Origin: Synechococcus sp. MIT S9220
GTDB taxonomy: Bacteria; Cyanobacteriota; Cyanobacteriia; PCC-6307; Cyanobiaceae
Direction: 5' to 3'
DNA length: 64,000 nucleotides
Assembly: GCF_014304815.1 (NCBI RefSeq)
Contig: NZ_CP047958.1
Span: 1,922,001-1,986,000, forward strand
Made by a program: the position numbers and the translations under genes. Shown one piece after another: positions 1 through 9,232 of this stretch. Each line of letters begins with the position of its first letter. Position 1 is the first letter of the stretch. Below the pieces are notes generated by a model. The model was not told the origin of the DNA. It was given only the letters and a program-made list of their open reading frames with translations, and made no database searches.

Positions 1-57
1 GATCTCCGCTTCCACATGGACAGGGACGGTCTCCGGAATTTGCAAAGCCCAGTGCCA

Positions 58-1128
58 TCAATTCAGCTCCTGCATGGAGGGCAGAGGTCGAACGAGAGAC
101 GCCGTGGCGATGCCCTCGCGCAGGGCGGTCACCAGGCCCGCGGCTTCTGCGTAGGAACCGGCTTTCAGGATCTGATTCCCACAACCCAGAGCCTCTGCAC
201 TGACCGACAGCACGCCTGGATTGTTCACCGCGATCACAGGAACGCCACGTTCCAGGCTGGCAAGCACAGCCTCCCCTCCAAGCGCACCATCCGGCACCAC
301 AACGGCACCCAGCTGGTCGGCGACGAGATCATCTCCAGCCATCGAACAGCCTGAGGACAGATCCAGCAGATCAGGCGCCCTGCTCAGACCCACCAACACA
401 CAGGCAAGAAAGGTGTAGCCGAGTTCCTCCCCTGCAGCACGGGGATCAAGGTCAACGTCGAGGGGCAGGGCCTCCAGCGCTGGCGCGTGAGCGCAGGGAA
501 TCTGCAGATGCCGAACCAGCAGATGACTGATCACCGCTTCAGCGCCGGCGAGAGCATCGACACCCGTGCCGTGGCGATAGGCCGCCAACGTCTCAGTGTC
601 CAGCTCGTCGGGGAATCGAGCCACCACTGCAATGGCGGTAGACCCTGCCGCCTTAAGGCGCTCTGCCGCTCTCAGGAGCGTATCGGGTCGATCCAAAGTC
701 CCCCAGCTTGTGCCGCTGTCGCCGGCAGCCAGATGCACACCCAGAGGCTCATCAGTGCGGACCACCGCGTTGATATCAAGGCCAAGACTGGCCCTGCAGC
801 CCTCCGCCACCTGACGATGTCGCAGCAGCAGGTCCGATTCGATGCCGGCATCCAGCAACAGGCCGATGCGCTGACTGCGCCTCGGGCGCAGTCCCCAGGC
901 AGCTGCGGCAAAACGATCGAGGCTGTAACCCTCCACATAGTGAATGCGTGGATCACGCCAGTACAACGAGGCTCCATTGATCACATTGGGATGGGTGATC
1001 AGGCAACCGCTGGCTGCTGCCAACAGGCGGGCACTTGGCAGGGCATCGCCAGCGAACCCACCGATCTCACAGCCGATACCCGTCGGCACAACCATCAGCG
1101 TGGGCAACGGCGCAGCGAAGACCGTCAT
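58..1128 (-). CDS. DUF3326 domain-containing protein
   Basis: This 356-residue protein belongs to the DUF3326 family, found mainly in cyanobacteria and plastid-bearing lineages; its function is unknown. The N-terminal segment PTLMVVPTGIGCEIGGFAGD and the downstream LITHPNVINGASLYW block are what I recognise as family hallmarks. No signal peptide or membrane segment is obvious, so it is probably cytosolic. The start is an ATG at 1126-1128, and its first bases overlap the stop of the upstream 63-aa gene in an ATGA arrangement, which suggests translational coupling. Family assignment is by eye; biochemical role cannot be stated. Confidence 0.8.
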   Translation of the reverse strand: MTVFAAPLPTLMVVPTGIGCEIGGFAGDALPSARLLAAASGCLITHPNVINGASLYWRDPRIHYVEGYSLDRFAAAAWGLRPRRSQRIGLLLDAGIESDLLLRHRQVAEGCRASLGLDINAVVRTDEPLGVHLAAGDSGTSWGTLDRPDTLLRAAERLKAAGSTAIAVVARFPDELDTETLAAYRHGTGVDALAGAEAVISHLLVRHLQIPCAHAPALEALPLDVDLDPRAAGEELGYTFLACVLVGLSRAPDLLDLSSGCSMAGDDLVADQLGAVVVPDGALGGEAVLASLERGVPVIAVNNPGVLSVSAEALGCGNQILKAGSYAEAAGLVTALREGIATASLVRPLPSMQELN

Positions 1129-1316
1129 GGGTTGATCAGCACGGCTTCGACCTCAAGCGCAACCTGGGATGTTTCAGCGGAGCGTTGGATGGAGGTGATC
1201 GCCCAGCGCAACGGCTCACCCTCCCGTTGAAGCTGCTCGAGAACCCAGGAGCGAAGATCGTCGATAGCGCACAACTCGGGACTGATCAGCGACAACCTCC
1301 TGAAACTGAGCTTCAT
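1125..1316 (-). CDS. small conserved hypothetical protein (63 aa)
   Basis: A 63-residue protein that starts MKLSFRRLSLISPELCAIDD. I do not recognise a named family. It has the look of a compact alpha/beta protein (a charged helix DLRSWVLEQLQREGEPLRW followed by a strand-rich segment ending in VALEVEAVLINP). The ATG at 1314-1316 is preferred to an in-frame TTG two codons upstream. Its stop codon overlaps the start of the DUF3326 gene, so the two are probably one transcript and may act together. The overlap is the main evidence that it is a real gene. Confidence 0.65.
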   Translation of the reverse strand: MKLSFRRLSLISPELCAIDDLRSWVLEQLQREGEPLRWAITSIQRSAETSQVALEVEAVLINP

Positions 1317-1608
1317 GACCAAAAGGCAAAGACCGAAAACAAATCAGGTGCCATCGCTGTGATCCTCGCAACCGATCCACTGCGCAAGTTTCAGGCCTCA
1401 GTGCTCGGGTTGACCGGTGCATTCGAGCAAGCCAGCAACACCGACAAACACTCTTTCCTCAAACAGATGTGAGAGAGGCACTGGAGAAGCTGCATTCCAG
1501 CAGCGGCAAAGAGCTGCGCGGCATGGATTACGACAGCTTCATGGAACTGCTGAACGCCGAGGCTTGAAAACATCCCTGCTGAGAGATGAACAGAACCCTG
1601 TTGAAGAA

Positions 1609-1944
1609 TCAGCTCTGATACTGACCGAACTGAGCCTGATACAGGGCATCCTCCTGGCCAGCCACCGCCATGAGGTCACTACGAGGGAAGGAAACGCAGA
1701 GAAGAGCGAAGCCCTCATTGCGCAGATCCTCCTTGACCCCCATCGCATCAGGCTGGTGAACCTCACCCTCTTGGATGCGTGCAGCACAGGTGGTGCAGAC
1801 TCCCGCGCAACAGGAACTGGGCACGGGCACTTCGGCCTCTTCAGCAGCGGACAACACGGTCTGGTTGTCACGGCACTGAAAATGGTGACGCTGGCCATCA
1901 AGCTCAAGGGTGATGGCATAAACAGCAGATGTGGTGTCGCTCAT
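1609..1944 (-). CDS. [2Fe-2S] plant-type ferredoxin
   Basis: A 111-residue soluble electron carrier of the plant/cyanobacterial [2Fe-2S] ferredoxin fold. The four cluster ligands are visible: C45, C50 and C53 in CCAGVCTTC, and C83 in LLCVSFP. An extra Cys (C46) follows the first ligand. It has an N-terminal extension of a few residues and a C-terminal tail (EDALYQAQFGQYQS) beyond the fold, so it is probably not the main photosynthetic ferredoxin PetF, whose sequence is more strongly conserved. It lies alone, downstream of the ATP synthase operon terminator and in the same orientation. The redox partner cannot be inferred. Confidence 0.88.
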   Translation of the reverse strand: MSDTTSAVYAITLELDGQRHHFQCRDNQTVLSAAEEAEVPVPSSCCAGVCTTCAARIQEGEVHQPDAMGVKEDLRNEGFALLCVSFPRSDLMAVAGQEDALYQAQFGQYQS

Positions 1945-2029
1945 CTTTCTTGGAACACTCCCAACGATGGCTTCTGCTCAGCGTAGAGGCCGCCTGAATC
2001 CACCTCAGCGTCCTTGCATCAGCGCTGGC

Positions 2030-2060
2030 AAAAAAAAGCCGGCCTCATGGCCGGCTGAAA
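2030..2060 (-). terminator. Rho-independent terminator of the ATP synthase operon
   Basis: A perfect 7-bp stem, GCCGGCC (2038-2044) and GGCCGGC (2049-2055), encloses a TCAT loop. On the minus strand the hairpin is followed by a run of eight T (plus-strand A at 2030-2037). It lies about 35 bases after the stop of the gamma subunit gene and before the ferredoxin gene, so it should end the atp transcript. Confidence 0.9.
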
Positions 2061-2093
2061 AATAAAGAGATGAGGCATCAGTCCGCAAGCGGA

Positions 2094-3044
2094 TCAAGCC
2101 ATTGCAGCGGCGCCACCCACAACCTCAAGAATTTCCTGCGTAATCGCCGCCTGACGCGCCTTGTTGTAATCAAGGGTGAGCGTCTTAGCGAGAGCCTTGG
2201 CGTTATCGCTGGCATTGTTCATCGCCATCATTCGGCTTGCAAGCTCAGAGGCTGCAGCCTCCTGAAGAGATCTCAGCAGCTGGTTCTGCAGGTAAAGGGG
2301 CAGAAGGGCATTGAGCAATTGGTCAGGGCTCTGCTCAAACACAATGTCCGAAGGCAGCTGGGGCTGGGTATTACCCGGCCCTGCTCCCGATTCAACCCGG
2401 AGCTCTCCGTCTTTGGTCGTGAGACGGAAAATCTCGTCATCAGCCTCAGCAATCCCCTGAGGATCAAGGGGGAGCAGAGTCTGAACAACAGGGTTACAGC
2501 TCACCAGGTTGATGAACTTGGTGTAGATGATCTCAACACGATCGGTGCTCTCGGAGAGGAACTCAGCGAACACCTCATTGGCGATCGATCCTGCTTCATC
2601 AGCTGTCGGGACCTGCTCAAGACCAGTGAAGGTGGCCTGAATGGGGTAGCTCCGATTCGTGAAATAGCTGATGGCTTTACGACCGATCAACACCAGATCA
2701 ACCTTGTACCCCTTGCCCTGAAGCTCAGCAAAACGCGTCTCAGTGCGTTTGATGATGTTGGCGTTGTAGCCGCCACAGAGACCTCGGTCGCCGGTGACAG
2801 CAACCAGGGTGATGGTCTCGACATTGCGCTGCTCGAGAAGGGGAGCATCGGCATCTTCGAAACGCATACGTGCCTGGAGGTTTTCAAGCAAACGAGCGAG
2901 CCGATCCGCAAAGGGGCGACTGCGCAGGACCTGCTCCTGAGCACGACGAACCTTGGCCGCAGCCACGAGACGCATGGCCTCAGTGATCTTGCGGGTGTTC
3001 TTGACAGATTTGATCCGATCTCGGATCTCCTTCAGATTTGCCAT
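2094..3044 (-). CDS. atpG: ATP synthase F1 subunit gamma
   Basis: Gamma subunit (316 aa; called atpC in cyanobacterial nomenclature), the central rotor stalk of F1 that couples proton-driven rotation to ATP synthesis on the thylakoid membrane. The N-terminus [20 protein letters not shown] and the C-terminal helix [20 protein letters not shown] form the coiled coil of the family. The middle insertion (about residues 195-230, with [16 protein letters not shown]) is where cyanobacterial and chloroplast gamma carry their lineage-specific regulatory segment; the plant redox Cys pair is not seen there. Last gene of the operon, 11 bases after atpA, followed by a terminator. Confidence 0.97.
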   Translation of the reverse strand: MANLKEIRDRIKSVKNTRKITEAMRLVAAAKVRRAQEQVLRSRPFADRLARLLENLQARMRFEDADAPLLEQRNVETITLVAVTGDRGLCGGYNANIIKRTETRFAELQGKGYKVDLVLIGRKAISYFTNRSYPIQATFTGLEQVPTADEAGSIANEVFAEFLSESTDRVEIIYTKFINLVSCNPVVQTLLPLDPQGIAEADDEIFRLTTKDGELRVESGAGPGNTQPQLPSDIVFEQSPDQLLNALLPLYLQNQLLRSLQEAAASELASRMMAMNNASDNAKALAKTLTLDYNKARQAAITQEILEVVGGAAAMA

Positions 3045-3055
3045 GTCTCAGGGCC

Positions 3056-4636
<1,581 letters not shown>

Positions 4637-5185
4637 TCAGCCCGCCTTAGCAAGCGAGAGACCGAGTCGCCTTACTTGGCCGGAAAGACTAGCGTCGATG
4701 ACCTGAGAGCCCACATTGATCACGAAGCCGCCAATCAGGCTCGGATCGATGGTGAGGTCAATCTCAACGGACCCGCTGCCGACCATGGACTGAACCTTGG
4801 CGGTCAGAGATGCCTTTTGAGTGTCTGTCAGGGCCTGAGCCGAGCGGACATGGGCCAGCGAAATCTTGCGGGATTCGCGGTAAAGCTCGAGATACCGACT
4901 CAGAACGGCATCAAAAGCGGTGAGGCGGTAGCGATCGGCCAGGACCTTGAGCAGATTCAGCAATGAAGGCTGGATCTGCTCGCTCAGGAGCTGCTCAAGG
5001 GCTTTTTTCTTGGCCGTTGGCTCAAGCACCGGAGAGGTCATGGCATCTCGCAGTGACTCACTGCTGTCCCAGAGAGCAATGAGCTCCTTGCACTGGGCTG
5101 CCACGTCATCAGACTCATTGCGAGCATTGGTCACTTGCAACAACGCTTCGGCGTAAGGGGTGGCCAAGGTATTGAGAAGGGGCAT
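4637..5185 (-). CDS. atpH: ATP synthase F1 subunit delta
   Basis: Delta subunit (182 aa; atpD in cyanobacterial nomenclature), which links the peripheral stalk to the top of F1. The N-terminal helical domain begins [19 protein letters not shown], and the C-terminal region contains the conserved DPSLIGGFVINVGSQVIDAS block. It overlaps the upstream atpF by one base and is separated from atpA by 60 bases, the widest gap in the F1 half of the operon. Confidence 0.96.
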   Translation of the reverse strand: MPLLNTLATPYAEALLQVTNARNESDDVAAQCKELIALWDSSESLRDAMTSPVLEPTAKKKALEQLLSEQIQPSLLNLLKVLADRYRLTAFDAVLSRYLELYRESRKISLAHVRSAQALTDTQKASLTAKVQSMVGSGSVEIDLTIDPSLIGGFVINVGSQVIDASLSGQVRRLGLSLAKAG

Positions 5186-5706
5186 CAGGCATCCTCCAGA
5201 TTGTTGATGGAGGCGTCGATGAGACGGGCTTGAGCCGAAGCATCGAGACGTCCGGGCAGGTCGGCCATCACTTTGTCGATGGCGGCCAGAGCAGCTTCAC
5301 GCCGTAGCTCCTCGGTCAGACGAGCACCTTCGGCGTTCAGATCAGCAAGGGCATCCTGCTTGAGGGCAGCCATTGCCGCGATGGTTCGCTGCTCACCGTC
5401 CGTACGGATGGCTTGTGCCCTGGCGTGGCCATCGGCACGGATCTTCTCAGCTTTTTCTTTGGCAGAACCGAGGTCGGCCTGCGCCTTACTCAGCTCTGTG
5501 GTGGCAGTTTTGAGCCTGTTTTCAGCATCGTTCAATTCCTTAAGAATCGATTCACGACGACGCTCAAGAATGCCGCCAAGCAATCCCTTAAGGAAGTAGA
5601 CGAGCAACCCGATGACAATGACCAGATTGATCAGGTTTGTCTCAAGGGGATTGAGGTTGATCGCGAAACCACCCTCTGCAGCAAACAAGGTGACAAGAGA
5701 CATCAT
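5185..5706 (-). CDS. atpF: ATP synthase F0 subunit b
   Basis: Subunit b (173 aa), a peripheral-stalk component with one N-terminal membrane helix (about residues 25-48, [20 protein letters not shown]) and a long charged coiled coil rich in Lys, Glu and Ala reaching to F1. The start overlaps the stop of atpF' by four bases (ATGA), and the stop overlaps the start of atpH by one base, so the peripheral stalk genes are translationally coupled. Confidence 0.96.
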   Translation of the reverse strand: MMSLVTLFAAEGGFAINLNPLETNLINLVIVIGLLVYFLKGLLGGILERRRESILKELNDAENRLKTATTELSKAQADLGSAKEKAEKIRADGHARAQAIRTDGEQRTIAAMAALKQDALADLNAEGARLTEELRREAALAAIDKVMADLPGRLDASAQARLIDASINNLEDA

Positions 5707-6170
5707 GAAACAGCCAGCAGACGTTGAATGATCTTTGTGCTGAACTCATCGACCTTGCCCATCAGCTGCGACTGAGCCTGCTCTCGCTGTGCCTCAATCT
5801 CCCGACGGGCTTGTTCCCTCGTGCGATTGGCATCGGCTTCAGTTGTCGCGATGGCCTCGCGATACAGATTGTCGACCTCCTGCTCAGCTTCGAGGATGGC
5901 GGCCTGAGCGGCCTGGCGAGCGCCTCGGAGTTGTTCAGTGAGTTCAGCCTCAAGACGCTGGACTTGCTCAAGCTTTTGCTTGGCATCAGCAAGGCTTGTG
6001 GAGATGTAACCCTCACGATCTTCCACGACCTTGCCGACCGGCCGGAAGAAGAGGGAATTGAGCAGGAAGGTCAGGAGAACCACCTGGACTGCCATTAAAG
6101 GCAAGGTGGCATCGAGGTCAAAAAGACCTCCCTCCGGCACCGCTGCTTCAGCAAGCAGAAGCCAGGTCAT
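5703..6170 (-). CDS. atpF': ATP synthase F0 subunit b'
   Basis: Subunit b' (155 aa; atpG in cyanobacterial nomenclature), the second, diverged copy of b that photosynthetic organisms use to build a b/b' heterodimeric peripheral stalk. A membrane helix at about residues 22-44 ([20 protein letters not shown]) is followed by the signature [16 protein letters not shown] and a coiled coil. It overlaps atpF by four bases and follows atpE after about 90 bases. Confidence 0.95.
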   Translation of the reverse strand: MTWLLLAEAAVPEGGLFDLDATLPLMAVQVVLLTFLLNSLFFRPVGKVVEDREGYISTSLADAKQKLEQVQRLEAELTEQLRGARQAAQAAILEAEQEVDNLYREAIATTEADANRTREQARREIEAQREQAQSQLMGKVDEFSTKIIQRLLAVS

Positions 6171-6260
6171 GAAAAAGGAGCGCTGAGGAAAAGCTGATGA
6201 AGAGGAGAAGGATCACACCTGGGAGCAGCCATCAAGCTGAGGGAGCTCCCAGGAAATGGA

Positions 6261-6614
<354 letters not shown>

Positions 6615-6679
6615 TCATGAGCGTCGGACCTACGCGCAGAAGTGTTTAGCAGATCGCCTTAACGGCGAGCATTTGTCAC

Positions 6680-7405
6680 CTAGTGGTGTTCATGCAGACC
6701 TTCGCCGATATAGAAGGCAGCCAATGTCGCGAAAATCAGAGCCTGGATCGCACTGGTGAACAGTCCAAGCAGCATCACAGGCAGAGGAACGATGAGAGGA
6801 ACCAGATAAACAAGAACTCCAACCGCAAGTTCATCTGCCAGGATGTTTCCGAAAAGTCGGAAAGACAGTGAAAGTGGTTTTGTGAACTCCTCAATGATCT
6901 TGAAGGGGAGCATGATCGGAGTTGGCTCTACATAGAGCTCAAAAAATCTCAGACCCTTTTTGCTCAATCCCGCATAGAAGTAAGCGAGAGAGACGAGCAG
7001 AGCCATCGCCACTGTGGTGTTGATGTCTGCCGTAGGAGCACCCAGTTCACCTTCAGGAAGTTCAAAAACTTTCCAAGGAATCAGAGCGCCACCCCAATTG
7101 CTCACAAAAATGAACAGGAACAGGGTTCCAATGAAGGGCAGCCACTCTCGATAATATTTTTCTCCGATCTGATCACGAGCGAGATCACGCAGATAATCCC
7201 AGAGGAATTCGAGCAGGTTCTGCACGCCTCTTGGGTCGCGATCCAACTTGCGCGTACCAACAAGGACGAGAGCAAGGAGAGCGCCGATCAGGATCCAGGA
7301 ACTCAGAAAGACCTGGCCGTGAAGATTGAGGTTGCCGATCTGCCAATACAGATGGTTCCCGACCTCCAGTTCAGCGAAAGGCAGTGTGAAAGGCAGCAAA
7401 GCCAT
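6680..7405 (-). CDS. atpB: ATP synthase F0 subunit a
   Basis: Subunit a (241 aa; atpI in cyanobacterial nomenclature), the stator channel protein next to the c ring. It has about five membrane helices. The essential Arg lies in the [18 protein letters not shown] segment near residue 185. The ATG at 7403-7405 gives the N-terminus [20 protein letters not shown]; an in-frame TTG 12 codons upstream would extend it but would run into the end of atpI. It follows atpI after about 25 bases and is followed by a 170-base leader before atpE. Confidence 0.96.
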   Translation of the reverse strand: MALLPFTLPFAELEVGNHLYWQIGNLNLHGQVFLSSWILIGALLALVLVGTRKLDRDPRGVQNLLEFLWDYLRDLARDQIGEKYYREWLPFIGTLFLFIFVSNWGGALIPWKVFELPEGELGAPTADINTTVAMALLVSLAYFYAGLSKKGLRFFELYVEPTPIMLPFKIIEEFTKPLSLSFRLFGNILADELAVGVLVYLVPLIVPLPVMLLGLFTSAIQALIFATLAAFYIGEGLHEHH

Positions 7406-7430
7406 TGAAAGCAGAAGGGGATGCGCGAGC

Positions 7431-7856
7431 TCAGCCGTCAATGACGGTCTGAAGAATCAAGGCGGGTTTATAGAGAAGGAAGCCGATGAAAGCAGGAAGG
7501 ATCTCAAGCTGAGGGAACTTGGCCGCTGCAACAACGAGCAGCACAGGCACAACCAGCTGAAACCGACCCACTTGACGGGAACCTCCGCCGAGCCGAGCCA
7601 CGCTGCGGGCGAGGAGGCGCAGGTAGAGAACACCAGCGCAAGAACCCACCAACAGGCTGCGGGCAACCATGGCGTCGAAACCAACTAGAGCGACAAGAAC
7701 CGCAACTAGTGAAACCGCCAGAGTGGCCAGCATCAGGCGCCGTTGAAGTCTGGCGTAGTCGGCCATTCCAGAATCGATCGCAACGGTTGCCGCGGGTGAT
7801 TCTGTGGGGTCGTTAGCCAGCAAACAGTGCCTGAGGAAGCGCGCGGAATCTATCAC
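7431..7856 (-). CDS. atpI: ATP synthase subunit I (AtpI/Atp1)
   Basis: A small membrane protein (up to 141 aa) at the head of the ATP synthase operon. The family helps c-ring assembly and is implicated in magnesium handling. About four hydrophobic segments follow the [16 protein letters not shown] motif, and the C-terminal block [20 protein letters not shown] is the part I recognise best. The start is uncertain: GTG at 7854-7856 gives 141 aa, whereas ATG at 7764-7766 gives 111 aa beginning [10 protein letters not shown]. Only 14 bases separate the GTG start from the upstream methyltransferase gene. Confidence 0.88.
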   Translation of the reverse strand: MIDSARFLRHCLLANDPTESPAATVAIDSGMADYARLQRRLMLATLAVSLVAVLVALVGFDAMVARSLLVGSCAGVLYLRLLARSVARLGGGSRQVGRFQLVVPVLLVVAAAKFPQLEILPAFIGFLLYKPALILQTVIDG

Positions 7857-7870
7857 GCGTTTTCTCGCGC

Positions 7871-9097
7871 TCAGGTTCTGGAAGCTTCCAGAAGCAGCAG
7901 CCGGCGCGACAAGAGACCTCTTGCCACTGAAACGGTCTCAGGCCCGAGGTTGAGGTCACCCAAAGCCGTTTTGGGCTGGCGCTCAACAGCTTCAAGCAAT
8001 GCCAGCTCGGATGCCGAGAGAGCAATCGGCTCCAGATCCGGACCCAAAAGGCTGGAGGAAGGCCAACCCCATAAACACGACTGTCGCCGACCAATGGCCT
8101 GGAGCAAGGCTGAATCGTCCTCCCAGCGGTTGGATTGCACGGGTTGCTTGGCCACAAAGAACTCGAAATGACTGATCTCAGGGTCGAGGTCTTCAACCAG
8201 CAGCCACTGTTCACGCTCAGGGAGCATGGCTGCACGCTCCAGCAGTTCACCTGACAGCAAACGGCTCAGATCCCATACGGCGGGATTCGAGAAGCCGGCG
8301 AACTGAAGTCCGGCGGCTTCGATCAGGTCGAACAGGCGCCTGAGGTCGTAACTGGTCTCCTGCGGATGGAGGTACATATCAGCGAAATTCGAATCGGCAG
8401 CGGTATCGATCAGCCAACGCTGCTCATAGTTCTGGCGCAGACGATTGCCCTCAGGCAAAACCTGAAAGAGTTCACGGCCAAGACGCAGACCTTCGGCTCC
8501 GCTACCAGCACCCAATCGGCACAACGCACGCTGGGTTCGATGAATCTCCCAACGTCCCCCATCGGCGTAGAGGAACAAGTGGATCAATCCTGTGTCTGCC
8601 AACAGCGAACCCAGAGCCTTCATTCCCGCCAGCGGCTCGCGCAGGTGATGCAGAACGCCCACGGAATTGATGTAGTCAAAGGGGCCCTCACCCTTGAGAT
8701 CGAGAAGACTGCGCTGCTCCTGACGCAACGCATCCACCTGATCCGCGGCACCGGATCGCTGCAAGCGTTCACGGGCTACTTCAAGAGCTCCCGCACTGAT
8801 ATCCACCGCCAGGATCTGCGCTCCTGGATTGAGGTGACAGAGGTAATCCGTGCTGACGCCCGTCCCACAACCCGCATCAAGAATTCGCAGAGAAGCCGCT
8901 GGATCAGCCTGCGATGGCACTGCACCATGCACTGCTGCCAGAACGCTTTCATGGCACCAGCGCCAGTTGTAGCCGGGAGGCGGTCCGTCCTGAAGCGGAT
9001 CCCCCGGATATGGGAACCGGTCATAAAAGTCACTCACCACAGGGGTGGCGGCATCCGAGGGCTTGGGGTTCATCGGCGCGTCGGTTTCCGATCTCAT
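7871..9097 (-). CDS. class I SAM-dependent methyltransferase (possibly CpcM-like)
   Basis: A 408-residue methyltransferase. The AdoMet-binding motif I is LRILDAGCGTGVSTDYL near residue 75, followed by acidic motif II (ILAVDIS) and the post-motif SVGVLHHLREP. The N-terminus has FYDRFPYPGDP and PPPGYNWRW. It stands head to head with apcE and 14 bases upstream of atpI. In cyanobacteria a methyltransferase of this general size (CpcM) methylates the conserved Asn (position 71/72) of phycobiliprotein beta subunits; the position next to apcE fits, but this assignment is inference. The ATG at 9095-9097 was chosen; M9 is an alternative. Confidence 0.75.
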   Translation of the reverse strand: MRSETDAPMNPKPSDAATPVVSDFYDRFPYPGDPLQDGPPPGYNWRWCHESVLAAVHGAVPSQADPAASLRILDAGCGTGVSTDYLCHLNPGAQILAVDISAGALEVARERLQRSGAADQVDALRQEQRSLLDLKGEGPFDYINSVGVLHHLREPLAGMKALGSLLADTGLIHLFLYADGGRWEIHRTQRALCRLGAGSGAEGLRLGRELFQVLPEGNRLRQNYEQRWLIDTAADSNFADMYLHPQETSYDLRRLFDLIEAAGLQFAGFSNPAVWDLSRLLSGELLERAAMLPEREQWLLVEDLDPEISHFEFFVAKQPVQSNRWEDDSALLQAIGRRQSCLWGWPSSSLLGPDLEPIALSASELALLEAVERQPKTALGDLNLGPETVSVARGLLSRRLLLLEASRT

Positions 9098-9232
9098 TAT
9101 TCGGTCTGAACCATTTCAGGGTGGGCATCGAAAACGGGTCTGAAGGAGCAACCCCTGCAAACATTTGTTCATGCCTGTTCGAGAGCCCTCGGGACGAGCC
9201 GTAACGTGGCCGAATCCGGCTTGCTCCCGTTC

